Made by a program: the position numbers and the translations under genes. From Spisula solida (Eukaryota > Mollusca > Bivalvia > Venerida > Mactridae): a stretch of DNA of 64,000 nucleotides. The stretch covers positions 30,316,784 to 30,380,783 of the forward strand of contig OX365953.1 of the NCBI GenBank assembly GCA_947247005.1, read 5' to 3'. The notes under the pieces were generated by a model. It made no database searches. It was given only the letters and a program-made list of their open reading frames with translations, and had not been told where the DNA came from. This document shows, piece after piece, positions 24,366 through 36,775 of the stretch (position 1 is its first letter; the number at the start of each line of letters is the position of its first letter).

Positions 24366-24955
24366 AAGAGGGACTTGTATCGCTCATCTGTGCACATTGA
24401 TCAAGTAGAACGATAGTTAAACTGAACCTCGATTTCGATTGCCATTGGAATCAGAGTTCTACATTGATTTCAATTGTTAAGCTATTTTTAGAATGAACCA
24501 ATAAAGGATCAATGTTACCTATTTGTGATGAAATCCATCGTGTACTTTCAAATAACAATGCTTTATAGTAGTTATGTAGGGAAAACGAGCCAAACCCACT
24601 GGCGGCCATGTTAATTTGATGAATCATGACAAAAATGACATTTTTGTAAGAGGGTCACTCAACAACTATTTCTGAACAACTATTTAGAAATATGACTAGT
24701 GGTTGAATCTTTATTAATTTTTAAGGTTCTTCCAATCAGTTGCTATGGTAACCACAGTTATTTATCTATTTTTTATATTTGTTTAGCTTTGGTTTGAAAG
24801 GACAACCCAAAAAAACATTCCTATGAAGTGTTTGTGAAATTGTCCAAGTGGTTTAGGTGAATAAGTCGTTTGAATGAATTATTAACGGATGGACGCACGA
24901 AAGGACGAAGAGTGATCACAAAAGCTGACCTTGTCACTATGTGAGCTGGCTACTG
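24366..24955. repeat. Dispersed bivalve-type repeat at unit start (copy 3)
   Basis: Third positional copy of 316-905, ending with acggatggacgcacgaaagg and gctgaccttgtcactatgtg. Nothing coding. Confidence 0.5.
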
Positions 24956-25449
24956 CTTTTCTAAAATTGCGTAAATGTTAGGTATATCTACGTACATGTA
25001 TATACTTTACTCTTACGCAAGTGCGTTTTAAATCTGAACAGTTCGGGTTAACCTTGGGTATTATGCTTACAGTCTCAAATACCCACCAGGGTTCACACTT
25101 GCAACAGTAATATTCTGATTTGCTTGGTAGAATGTAAATATTTGCAGCATATGGATACATTTTGACAACCTTCGTTTAATCAATGAGAGGAAATTTCCAA
25201 AACATTAGTACAGTTTGATAATTATTGACGCGTCAGCCATTTTTTAAATTCTATGGAACGTATGAACGTAACATTAACATCACATGGAGGTATTCTCTAA
25301 CGGAGTACACATTTTTACTTGTGTACTTTAGATCAGACCAAAAGCGTTTATCTAAGAAAAATATGGACAAGGTTGACAATATTTTGTTATCGGGACTTAT
25401 ATTAATGGTCTGCCTATATGTATATGCAATGTTCTATTACTAAACATAC

Positions 25450-25626
25450 GTTTTTTACAGGAAGGCACACCGGTTGGGCTCCAAGCAGAGTTAGACTGAC
25501 ATTCTGAAAATTCGTCTCCAAATAGCTTATATCCATCAGGGCAAGAAAATGTTACCACACTCTGATATGCATTTTCATTTGAGTAGACAATATTTAGGTT
25601 TGGATGATCACCCAGGTCAGGACAAT
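25450..25626 (-). CDS. CCP exon A3 (sushi domain)
   Basis: 177-bp phase 1-1 exon with the A1-type sequence FSCPDGY and ECQSNSAW. It joins B3 upstream and G2 downstream, so the A-to-G step that links two units is intact here. Confidence 0.88.
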
Positions 25627-26247
25627 CTGAAAAAGCATAGCAAGTCAACAACAATATTAAGGTTACATATGCATGGAATTGTGTTATCTGGGATGAAAAA
25701 AAAATAGGCAACAAGCATGGGAAAGTTATGTTACTCAAATTAATCTTTCATCACCTCCATGAGTCGATTTTTAATGTTTCACACATGGTTTATTGTTTCA
25801 TGCGATAAATACTTCGGAGAAAATTTAATATCTTAAATGTTGTCTACTGATCATCCACTGTTGGTCTAATATTTATCACTGTAGTAGAATTACATTGCTC
25901 TCGTAAGGAGGTAGGATGAAATAAACAGTGTGAACAATTAGAGCATGCTTTTTCATAATATCCAGCGTTCGTTGCTTGAACTTTGTTGGAAACAGAGCAT
26001 AGCATTACCAAGTTCTACATTTTCATGTACCTTGCGTTCAATCAAATATATGAATGAAGCATATACGTGCACTTCTTGCGAAGCTTGCTCGTTGACACAA
26101 ACTGTCAACTGATACTTGTTAAAATATAGACCATTACACGGAATAAACGATTACTAGTAGTTTACGACTGAAAAGATATACAATGTATAACCTAACAAAA
26201 TGTCTACTTTCTTATAGGGTTTAGTTTCATTTTCTCCTGTTCAGTTT

Positions 26248-26663
26248 TGTGTTGGGCACTGTGTCGTGTGCTTATGGTTTGTGTTGGCCATTGTGTCGTG
26301 TGCCTATGATTTGTGTTGGGCATTGCGTCGTGTGCTCATGATTTGTGTTGGGCATTGTGTCGTGTGCATATGATTTGTGTTGGACATTGTGTCGTGTGCC
26401 TATGATTTGTGTTGGGCATTGCGTCGTGTGCTTATGATTTGTGTTGGACATTGTGTCGTGTGCCTATGATTTGTGTTGAGCAATGCGTCGTGTGCTTATG
26501 ATTTGTGTTGGCCATTGTGTCGTGTGCTTATGATTTGTGTTGGGCATTGTGTCGTGTGCCTATGATTTGTGTTGGGCATTGCGTCGTGTGCTTATGATTT
26601 GTGTTGGCCATTGTGTTGTGTGCTTATGATTTGTATTGGGCATTGTGCCGCGTGCTTATAATT
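26248..26663. repeat. 32-bp intronic minisatellite, 13 copies
   Basis: Exactly thirteen 32-bp periods between the first tgtgttgg (26248) and the terminal tgtgttat (26664). The same alternating variants occur as in the other two arrays. Confidence 0.92.
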
Positions 26664-26816
26664 TGTGTTATTTCTGTTTTCTGTGTTTGCTGTTTCATGT
26701 GAGTGCTGTGTTTTCTGTCCAATTTTTACATTATCTCTTGATAATCATAATAAAAAATATATTATTAACAACTATCCGACAAATAGACACATATCAATTC
26801 AACTATTTGAACATAC

Positions 26817-26993
26817 CTTTTATACAAGTCGGAAAATCTCCGTTCCATGACCCATCACTATTACATGTTTTCACTTTTGAGTCGTCTGAGGATGTGTGAT
26901 TTTCATCACATACGACGGATGCAGTACTTCCGGCAAATGGGTTTTCTTGTGCAGATATACTTCCACCATCAACAGGTGCCAGGCTTCCACATA
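26817..26993 (-). CDS. CCP exon B3 (sushi domain)
   Basis: 177-bp phase 1-1 exon as B2, but ending TCIK rather than TCIE. The NHT sequon and four cysteines are present. Its upstream intron is lengthened by the LINE, so the distance to C3 is about 6.2 kb instead of about 1.9 kb. Confidence 0.88.
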
Positions 26994-27962
26994 CTAAATA
27001 ATACATGACCATACAGAATGAAACATAATAATGTAGTAATGGTGCTATGTATGGTAAAATGGACATGAGTTGTCTCTGAACACGTGTGTACGAATAATAG
27101 TCCAACATACCGTCTTGTCTTAAGAGCATAGCAACCCTAGTATTAATACTAATGAAACTATGGAGAATGAATTACTCATTATTTATCTAATTACATACAC
27201 ATTCATATACCTATAACAAATCATACATATTAATGCGTGTATATGTGAAGGGAGTTGTGACCGATTTTCCGTACTTGCTATAAATTTTGATCATTGATTC
27301 GATTTGACTTGGCGTCGGGCGTAACGTCATACATGTACAGGATTATCTAAAACGAACTCATGAACAGTATGATGAAATATATGACATAATAATCTAAAAT
27401 CAACAGAAACTACAGTCATAAAATGGAAGGTGTTTGTCCATGCATACATGATTTGGGAACGAGTTAGAGTGACTTTGGTAATTCCGACGGAATGCAGCAG
27501 TTACTCGTAGTTTCTTATCTGTTTAAATGAAACGCATGGGTGTGCGTGTGTTATGAGAGTAGTGATGTTTTGGCAGGTAATTCTGTCAACTTGCGTCTAA
27601 TCCGAACACCCTGAATGTCCAAGCTTTAAATGATGATAAAATGCTATTTATTTCCTCAGTTTTATTTACAGTGTTATTCTCTCATTAAACTCGAATTCGC
27701 TGGGCTAGTTAATACCATCGGATAGAATCAGCTACGTCTGTGCATGGACGTGTGTTCTAGCAGGGTTTATAGCTCATGTCATCCTCTTATGATAGAACAA
27801 GGAAGACATAGTAATATTTTTAGAGAATTTAAAACACGCTTATACTGCGAGACGCTGAAAGACGAAAAGTATAATTTTTGAATGATCTATATTTTGTATT
27901 GTGATCTACGATTTATTTACCTACCAGCAACACGGTTAAATTTGTCTGTTAATCGATGAATC

Positions 27963-28338
27963 AAGCTGTATTTGTGGGAGCAAGATGTTTCTTTCGGGCG
28001 TTCTCATGCTCTCTGATATTTTGGCCATGTGTGGCCCTCTAAGTGTACGTATTAGTGTAAATTGTCTTACTAAGATATGTTTGGAACATCGTCTGCAGGA
28101 GAATGTCTCCCTTGACTTTATAGAGACAACAATTGTGACCAAGTTTCATAAAGAGTATATAAAAAATGACCTCTAGGGTGGTGACCTAGCTTTTTTTTAT
28201 CCCAGACGATCAAGTTGCAAACTTGACATAGCTTCCAAACACTGTGACCTAGTTTCATTATTATTATGTAAAATATGTGACATTTAGAATGCACAATAGC
28301 TCATCTTGAACACTTTCTGCTCAGGTGAACTAAAAAGT
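27963..28338. repeat. Dispersed repeat in the B-C intron (copy 3), interrupted by the LINE
   Basis: Same module as 3848-4217. Its terminal gctcaggtgaactaaaaagt is the point of LINE entry. The last five bases (aaagt, 28334-28338) recur after the LINE at 32666-32670. Confidence 0.55.
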
Positions 28339-28684
28339 GCATCAAACTGACTGGACATGTTTTATTTGCTCTGTGCTATACTTGAAATATATCAGTGATC
28401 TGTTGGACTAAAAATTGGATTTTTATATCAGAGTGAAGGATATTATTGGACCTTTTAGGTTATGTGAGTGAAACAAAAATTAATTTAACAAAATTCATGA
28501 TATTAGCTAAAAACTTAGAGAAAAATATACAAAATTAAGTGATTCAAAACATATATGGATTTATTGTTTTTCACACCTACAGAAGGTTGTATAAATAATT
28601 GAACATACCTGGACATTCTCATAATTCCTGGACAAATGATCTTTAATAAGGCACAAAAGGTGCTTAAAACACATTACGTAGACA

Positions 28685-29299
28685 ATGGCTACAATCAATG
28701 AACCAGACCGTATAAACAGATTTGACTCTTTTGTAGATTATAGTAATAACAATGGAGAGGGAATTTGTAAAATTCGAGACAGCCAAGCAAGTCATAACAT
28801 CACAATAGTATTTTACAGGGATAATGATTATGACACCTTCTTAGATTTATTGAAAAACCAGTATGATTTTAATGAAACAAAGAACCGTAAAGGGATTTCG
28901 GCAACACAGTCTATGCAAAATCAGAAGGTTGTAATAACTGTGTTCTACACAAAAACTCTGCTAATTCAGGGCTCTGGATGTAGAGCCTGGATTGATACGG
29001 AGTTCAAATCGTTAGTGGAACACATAACAACTGGACCCATGGAGACATTTCTACAAGAGAACACAACTGTAGAAACTGTGGAAAATAGTACAGAACCAAC
29101 AAACAACACAAGATTACATGAGAACATTGAAACTCCAAAAATTGCCACATATCATTTTGGACCAAAGCCAAAACAAAACAACTGTTCAGTCTTAAATCTT
29201 TTAGAAAGAAGTTACATATACATGCAACATCAACACCTACGAACTTCTCATCACCAGTTAAAAACGACACATACTTCACTCTTACTTCTCAACCAGTAA
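28685..29299 (+). pseudogene. LINE ORF1, N-terminal part (frameshifted)
   Basis: This 204-codon frame starts MATINEPDRINRF. It contains ITIVFYRDND and a VITVFYTKTLLIQGSG stretch ending CRAWIDTEF, a style seen in invertebrate LINE ORF1 proteins. The frame runs into low-complexity sequence after about residue 172. The likely continuation is in another frame, so a frameshift near 29200 is inferred. The function is probably RNA binding or particle formation for retrotransposition, by analogy only. Confidence 0.6.
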
Positions 29300-29349
29300 T
29301 AAACTCAGATGATAGTATTTCAGAAATACAATCAACTACAAGTGACACA

Positions 29350-29430
29350 TCACCAAAGTATATTGACACTTGTGAATCACCAAAGTATATTGACACTTGT
29401 GAATCACCAAAGTATATTGACACTTGTGAA
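29350..29430 (+). repeat. Three perfect 27-bp repeats inside LINE ORF1
   Basis: Three identical 27-bp units encode SPKYIDTCE in the ORF1 continuation frame, just before the Met at 29434. The period is a multiple of three, so the frame is preserved. Confidence 0.9.
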
Positions 29431-29433
29431 TCA

Positions 29434-30789
29434 TTGATACCACCATGTGAGTGTGAGACACAGACCGTTTCAACTCAGGTGAATCTCACTGATACAGAAA
29501 ACAAGCAAACACAGTGCTCCGAGTGTACAATACTACAACAAGAAAATGAGGAACTCAAAGCACTGAATGAACAACTTCATACGCAGAGCTCTGAGAAAAA
29601 CTGCAGCAGTGACAGCATTGATAAAAGTGAGTTATATGCTCAGATACTCCTTCTTGAAGATGAAGTGAAGTCAATCAAGCTTAGCAATCAATCTTTGAAG
29701 CAAGAAAATAAAGTGCTGAGAAAGAAGCTCTCATCAATAGAGACAGAAAAAGAATGTGTGAGTATGGTTCAGACAGATGTCAATGAGATAAAGGACCAAA
29801 TGGTGCAAGTGAATGAAATACTCACTGTTCTAAAAAATAGGACAGAAAATATGCCATCCTTAACAACTTGCAACGGTCTTGAAAATAAAACCCAACATTT
29901 GGCAGAAACTCAATCAAAAGTTTCTTCAGCAACACCGACCCGAAGACAGAAATTGGCTAATTCCCAGACAAAAAAGGATGTTCATCAAAAGGATGCAATT
30001 CAAAACAGCTCACAGTCTAATAAATCAACACCGACCAGTCAATCAAGAAGCTCCACTGATAGAACAAGTCTTTCATCCGCGGAGATCGATGCATCTACCA
30101 ATAAGTCACATAGCTACCAGAACTCGAAACCTAAACAACAAGCACAGAAACCAAATATTTTGATACTTGGTGACTCAGTCACAAAAGTGATCAATCCCAT
30201 GAAGTTCTCTGGAGATAGTTTGTGCGTAAAAATACAATCCCATCCCGGGGCCAAAGTTGCGGATGTAACAGAAAAGATTGATACACCATCCACAAAACAG
30301 GACGTGCTAAATAGTGAAATTATAATAGCGCATGTAGGCATCAACAATATATCTGATGCCGAAACATGTGACTCAACCCTTGATCAATTCAAAGGCTTGA
30401 TAAGCACAATTCTGGCAATCAACAAAAATGTTAAGATAGTGTTATCCTCTATTCTGCCGAAAAAACATGATAAACTTTCCACTAAACCGATCAATGAGCT
30501 AAACAAAGCTTTAGCAGCATACTGCAAGAACAACAGCATAATATTTTTGGACAACACACAAAGCTTTATGACAGAAGGAGGTGCCAAAAAACTATGGAAG
30601 AATCTTAGGCAGTTATCAGGTAAAGCCACAAATCACCAAACAAATTTCATTCATGATGATGAGGGATCTCAAATTTTAGACCCACTTGAAACAGCTGAAG
30701 TATTCAATAACTATTTCATTGACATTTTCAAATCTGCTCCCCAAAATCGTTTCTCCTTCTCAGAATGCGATAAAACAAAAACTATGTAA
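29434..30789 (+). pseudogene. LINE ORF1 coiled coil and SGNH esterase fused to RT linker
   Basis: A 451-codon frame. Residues about 24-150 are a Leu-rich heptad region (CTILQQENEELKAL, SLKQENKVLRKKL), predicted coiled coil. Residues 150-235 are Ser/Thr/Gln-rich. Residues about 242-375 look like an SGNH hydrolase: ILILGDSVTK carries the GDS nucleophile block and AHVGINNISD matches the GxND block III. The final D-x-x-H block is not seen. Directly after it comes EGGAKKLWKNLRQLSGK and then ILDPLETAEVFNNYF, which is the segment that normally links endonuclease to reverse transcriptase in ORF2. The frame then breaks (…TKTM stop). The endonuclease domain is missing. Confidence 0.75.
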
Positions 30790-32347
30790 ATTCATTGAAA
30801 TGCACTGTAAACAGGACACTTCATTTTCAATACCTACTGTAACAAGCACATTCTTAGAAAAAGAGCTAGAAAACCTTGATATAAGAAAATCAACTGGACT
30901 AGATGGTATAGGACCCAAATTCCTTAAAATAAGTGCTAAAATAATATCCAAACACCTAGAGAAAATATTCAACCTTAGTTTATCAAATGGAATATTTCCA
31001 TCAATGTTCAAGAGAGCAAAGGTTACACCTATTCATAAAAAGGGGTCTAAAAGTGTGAAAAGTAATTACAGACCAATTTCAATATTACCAATTCTATCGA
31101 AGGTATTAGAAAAACATGTCAGTAATAACTTAAAAATCTTTCTTGAAAACAATTCCCTCCTTCACCCAAATCAATCTGGGTTTCGAGCTCACCACTCTTG
31201 TGAAACTGCCCTGACTGCCATCATTGACAACTGGATAAACGCAATAAATGAAGGAAATCTTGTTGGAACAATTTTTCTGGATCTGACAAAGGCATTTGAC
31301 CTCATTAATCACAAGTTACTTCTTGAAAAACTACAGTTATATAAAATTGATGAAAATACAATTGCTTGGTTCCGGTCATATCTAACAAATCGCTCACAGC
31401 AGGTATGTGTCTCATGAAGAACTTCCAGTGTTGAACACATACCAGCTGGTGTGCCACAAGGCTCTGTGCTTGGACCTCTCCTATTCATCATTTATATTAA
31501 CGATATGCCCTTACACCTATCCAATTCTGTGTCTGATATGTTTGCTGATGATACCACTATTTCATCTTTTGGAAATACTTTAGACTCAGTTTGCGCTTAC
31601 CTTCAAGCAGACATTGATTCGGTACAAAACTGGTTAAAAAGAAACTCCATGATCGCAAATCCCGAAAAAACAAAAGCTATGTTCATTTCATCTTCAAATC
31701 GCAAATCCGAAAATAATTCAAGTATTTCATTCAATGGAAAGAGTATTCAATTTTCAAACACAGAAAAACTTCTGGGGGTTCATATTGATCACACACTTAA
31801 TTGGAAAACACAAGTACAAATGACACTCAGGAAATTCAACTCATTATTATACTTACTCATGAGAATTAAACAGTTTTTAAACCTACATACTAGAAAAATG
31901 TTTTTCAATGCATATATTCTGCCGCATTTAGACTACTGTTGTTCTATTTAGGGGAACTGTACCACCGATCTTTCGAATGATATATACAAATTTCAAAAAC
32001 GTGCTGCTCGAATTATTTTAGACAGAGATTTTGATACACCAACAGATGAGTTATTCTTGCAATTGAATTGGATGAAATTTTCAGACAGAGTTAATTATAA
32101 AAAGCCAATTCTAGTATACAAATCTGTAAACGGCTTTCTCCCAAAATACATGGAGCAACTATTTACATACCATGAAAACAGATCATTGAGATCATTTGAA
32201 CAAAAACTACTTGCGGTTCCAAAGCCCAGACTTGAATTTTGCAGAAAATCATTATCATACTTGGGTGCCAAATTATGGAACTTTCTTCCTTACCATGTAA
32301 GAGCATCTGCAAATGTTAACTCATTTAAAAGCAATTACTTAAAGTGA
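30686..32347 (+). pseudogene. LINE reverse transcriptase, two in-frame stops
   Basis: Continues the ORF2 sequence one frame over (shift between about 30740 and 30790). Motifs in order are STGLDGIGPKFLK, VTPIHKKGS…NYRPISILP, GFRAHHSCETAL, FLDLTKAFD (motif A aspartate), PQGSVLGPLLF (motif B), FADDTTI (motif C) and LGVHIDHTLNW, so the catalytic aspartates are intact. A TGA at 31415-31417 and a TAG at 31949-31951 (CCSI-stop-GNC, where related elements have Trp) interrupt the frame. Beyond the second stop the typical C-terminal region continues: FQKRAARIILDRDF, LVYKSVNGFLP and LWNFLPYHVR, to the stop after NYLK. Confidence 0.85.
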
Positions 32348-33198
32348 TGGTTTTCTGGTGGTCAAACAAATTTCTCTCACACTGCATGAAGAGATACATT
32401 AAGTATTACCTATTAAAACTGACTGTTCAATGGAATTTATGCAACAATTAAATGTGTTATATATCAGGTTATATAGTCTGCTTAATAACATTTCTTAACA
32501 TTTCAATTTTGACTTTCTTTCAGCTGTGTAAATATGTATATATTAATATTACTTTGCCTTTGTACACATACTATGTCAATGTTATATGTATGAGGCTCAC
32601 AGGGAAGACTGGGTTTACCCAACTGTGTTGCCTCTTTAAATAAAGTCTTTATTATTATTATTATTAAAGTAAACACTTTGCTTCAATATGTTTATGAAAC
32701 GGGCCACATGAACACTAAAAAAAAGCCCTGTTAAACGGCAACTAGACTGTAACAGTACCTCGATTTTTCGTCTCGTAAATTCTCAGTCACATTTGTCATT
32801 TAATTTTCATCTGTACACTTTCTTACGGTCGTTGTTACAATAACTGTTACCTTGTATCCATTTTTACATACCATTCCAGTAGTTTGCATGTTTGCAAATT
32901 ATAATCGTGTTTACCAAACACAAAAAAAATGCATGACGTTTTTCCAATAGTAAATATGTATTGAAAAGGGGAGGTATTGCAAATCTAGGTACGTGATTAC
33001 TATTTTCAACAAACGCTGTGATAATATGAAATAAGCTAACACTAGGATCAATGATGCAAACGTATCTAAAGCAATCCAACAAAGCAAAAATTAAAATCCA
33101 AATAAACTTAGGAAGAGGAGACGCCTCGTGCAGATTCAAGTAAACCCAATGAATACGATGTGCTTGTTTAGAATTAATTAGTGTAATGCAAATTTAAC

Positions 33199-33321
33199 CT
33201 CTCTCGCAGGAATCCTCCTTAGAAGCATACCCGTCTTTACAATTACATTTCGCAGGACTACCAGTACATTCTGCATTAGAATCAGAACAGACCGGATGTA
33301 AGGCACATTCCTGGCCAATAC
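33199..33321 (-). CDS. EGF-like exon C3
   Basis: 123-bp phase 1-1 exon with the same translation as C1 and C2. It is the first exon on the right side of the LINE. Acceptor tttgcAG, donor GTTAAA. Confidence 0.88.
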
Positions 33322-33953
33322 CTGCAAATAAATAACCATAATGCATGACTCAAATAAGTCTGATATAGGTCCAATTATCTTACGTTTTCGACAAGTACGC
33401 GTACATGTAATACCAAATGTAATGTTGAACTTCATGTATACGTACGATTTAAGTATGGAGAAAACCATTTTACAGCGTCAATCGAGACTGTGGTTCATCA
33501 ACGGATCTGCTTACAAATCTTCTGTATTTATATATAGAGGAGAGTGTATCACAAAGTTCGTTCACCGGGCCTGTCATTTGTTTAGTCCTTGACAGATTTT
33601 CGTTAAAATTACACCCAGTTAAAACAACTTAATGTTTTACACTCATTGAATGTCCTAGATCAATAGATCTCATATAAGCGAATGTCCAATGTGGTTAATA
33701 AAACTGAAGTTTAACGTTGCGCATTAGTTCCCGATACGTAATAAACGCTAGACAGGTTGGGCACAAATGGTCACACGCTTCTGCAAGTTGTGTCGTTATA
33801 TACACGCTACTTCATTCTTTTTACAATGGCAATCATTCAAAAAGATAATATTAATCTCATTGACCAAGCAATATGATATTGACACATTGAGTAGTATTAG
33901 AGCTTTTGACGATATATCATTTAACGTAATGGCAATAAAATAAAATGCAATAC

Positions 33954-34124
33954 CTGCTTCACAAGTAGGGGCTGTAGACCATTTTCCTGCTTCACTGCAG
34001 ACAACTGTATTAACGCCGTTGATGGAATACCCTTCATCACATTCATATACTACGACTTCTCCTTGTACATGACTTGCAGATGCGCTTGAACTCGAATACC
34101 CTACATCAGGTACAGCATCACATA
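33954..34124 (-). CDS. CCP exon D3 (sushi domain)
   Basis: 171-bp phase 1-1 exon with PDVGYSSSS, VVVYECDEGY, VVCSEAGKW and APTCEAG. The residue before YEC varies between copies: VVTY in D1 and D2, VVVY here, VVAY in D4 and D5. Confidence 0.9.
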
Positions 34125-34991
34125 CTGTGAAACAAGTGCGTATTTATCATCTTCAGTTCTATAATTGTGTTATTGACGAAAGCATACTTTAACGGTTGCA
34201 TTTCATAAGACATTAGTCTGTTATGGCCAATTTATTCGTAGTTGGATCACACCATGATTTGAATGGAGTGGTATATCATAACCGACTAATATCCAAACAT
34301 CCCGACTGAAACGTAGGATCCATCTATAATTGGATCGTTGTTGGCAATGTGCCAAACATATGTATATTAAAGAAACATTAATATTGAAGACTACTGAAAA
34401 CAAATGTTATTTTAGTAAGTTGTGCCATACCACATATTTTTTTTAATTTCTGGAATATGTTTTTTTACAAAGGCCCTTGATTCATCTCAGCATAAATTTG
34501 CAATTTGAATGAAGGCACACGAATTGCGTGTCGTTGAATGGTGAGTTAATCGACAAGAGTCAAGTATATAACATGTGCGAGTAGACCGCGGAAAATCGCG
34601 CATGGGTGTTTAACCTTATCATGACGCAACCTGTTCATGCATCTAAAATATAGCTGGTTGGTATTAGGCGGAATCGATTAAATGTGTTTGTAGATACGAG
34701 TATAATTGTGTTGCTCATACAAATGAAACTTTTTACCATAATGCGCTGATACATGTAATAACTGGATTGTAATTATTATACATTGTTATTGGATAGGTTA
34801 AGATTTATTTTGTAATGTTTGAGCATAATATGTACAGTACCAGATATGCATTTATTTCTTTTTAATAATACTAAGAAATTAGGCAGTTCTTATAAATTAA
34901 ATAAACTGTTTAGTGTTCAGTAAATTTAATTAAATTGAAAATATGGGGTATTGGTTTAGTTACTTATACGCACACGTAGTTATGAACTTAC

Positions 34992-35165
34992 ATTTTAGAC
35001 ACACAGGTATTTCGTCGCTCCATATAGAATTATCAGTGCACGTCAATATCGATTCACCATCGAGACGATACCCCTCGGCACATTCAAATGTAACTGTAGC
35101 ACCAGGGACAATCGGGCCATCGATGGTGTAACTCCCATTTTCTAGGTCTTCAATCGCTGCACATT
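34992..35165 (-). CDS. CCP exon E4 (sushi domain)
   Basis: 174-bp phase 1-1 exon with CAAIEDLENGSYTIDG, GATVTFECAEGYRLDG, LTCTDNSIW and IPVCLK. NGS sequon present. It shares the CAAIED start with E2. Confidence 0.9.
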
Positions 35166-36137
35166 CTAAAAAACAAAGTGGAGCTGTTCTTCGAAATACA
35201 ATATTACACGTGTGAATACATGTACAAACAATAGTACAGAATATACGTACTTAACCTAAAATTAAGCTAAAACATAGATTATCATGCAACGTTGTGTGCT
35301 AATATGACAGAAATTATCTCTCCTGTATCCCAATTTGCTGTGATGACGCACTTTTGATAGCAAGGGGGCACAGATCGGCTCTGGATCGCTCACTTGAATA
35401 ATTGGCAAAAGTTTAGTCAATATATCATTAATTTATTCCATATATATATTAGTAAAACAGGGTCAGGATAGTCCCAGGTTATATGAACACTCATTCTAAA
35501 TGGGTACAGGCAACCTAAGTAATATTTCTTAATTTCACGGAAAGTGAATGAAAATGTAGCATATACTTCACGCAGTGTGGTTTCATATTATGTACTCAGT
35601 GACTTAATTTTCTATCCCGAATTACCAATATTAACACTACATGATAAATATTATAGCAAATTTACATGACTATCCAGTGCAAAATGCGATCCCCATCACA
35701 ATGTAAGGTGTATGCGAAGACAGGATGCGCATAAACTATCCTATGAAATGTCCTTAAAGGTTGGAGCTGACTGAAAACAGTGAGTTTAACATTTTAGGTA
35801 TTATTTGTTCTGTGTCGGAAATATAAGTGTGTTTCAGTGTATGTATGGATCATATTGGTGCGCACACAATTTTATATTATGGCGCGTTACTCCGTTGGGT
35901 TGAGGTACAGCATATGTCCTTTGGATGTTTCGTCGTTTAAACTGTACATTTTGGTGCCAAATTGTCAACTGGCGAATCATTTATGAATTGTAAAACATTC
36001 CATTTTGACATGATCCGTGGACTGTCTACAATTATAGATTTATTTTGTAAATATTTAAGGTATAGACAGAATCTCAAAACTTTCCAGACAACCTTCGGAC
36101 CTGTCTAAAATTAATTAAGTATAATACAATTTTTTAC

Positions 36138-36263
36138 CTCTTTCGCAGGTACCATCTTTAGAAGCATATCCGTCTTGACATTTGCATATCATGGGATTAC
36201 CTGTGCATTCCGCATAATCATCAGAACATGCTGCCTGGTTTAAGGAACACACAAGGTCAAGAC
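36138..36263 (-). CDS. EGF-like exon C'2
   Basis: 126-bp phase 1-1 exon, LDLVCSLNQAACSDDY onward, MICKCQDGY, GTCERG. It differs from C'3 by V for A before the first cysteine. Confidence 0.88.
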
Positions 36264-36580
36264 CTGCAAATAAATAACACCAATACATGATTTTAAACAA
36301 GTCAAATATGGGTCAAATTAACTTACTTTTTAAAACAGCAATACCGAATTTAATGTTGAATGTCATACATATGTTCTATTTAAGTATGAAGCGAAATCGT
36401 TTTACAGTGTGAATCAAAACTGCGCTTACGTCCAAATAAGGCATCTGACTGAACATTATGGTAGGTAATCTCCTGCCTATACCACCTATGTCCAACGTCC
36501 TGGATAAACTTACATAATTCACGCGTACGCCGTTACTATATGTTAAAGTGTAACTATGCCATTGTAATAACTGAATTGGC

Positions 36581-36664
36581 ATATCGAGGACTCAGCGCAA
36601 AAATATTGTACATCCCTATATAAATTGATGTAGGTATCATAGTTTTGCACAGAGCCCTCGATAT
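36581..36664. repeat. Imperfect hairpin in the D'-C' intron (copy 2)
   Basis: Arms atatcgaggactcagcgcaa and tgcacagagccctcgatat. Several arm bases differ from copies 1 and 3, slightly weakening the pairing. Confidence 0.6.
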
Positions 36665-36775
36665 TCAAATGTTAAAACCTCATTTCCCAAGCAATATGAT
36701 TTTGACTCATTGAGTAGTTTTAGAGCCACTTACGATATATTCATGAACGTAATGACAATTTCAAAAATGCGATAC

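Larger units (their letters stand above)
28339..32665 (+). mobile_element. Non-LTR retrotransposon (CR1/L2-like LINE), decayed
   Basis: A 4,327-bp insertion absent from the same intron of units 1 and 2 and bounded by AAAGT on both sides. It ends aataaagtctttatt followed by (ATT)n, the microsatellite-type tail of CR1/L2-clade elements rather than poly(A). It encodes a coiled-coil plus SGNH-esterase ORF1 and a reverse transcriptase. There are at least two frameshifts and two in-frame stops, and no endonuclease domain could be found. It lies on the plus strand, antisense to the host gene, wholly within an intron. Confidence 0.9.

Noticed and set aside
29434..30789. Host esterase gene
   Set aside because: The GDS esterase block is flanked by a LINE coiled coil and RT sequence inside a target-site-bounded insertion.
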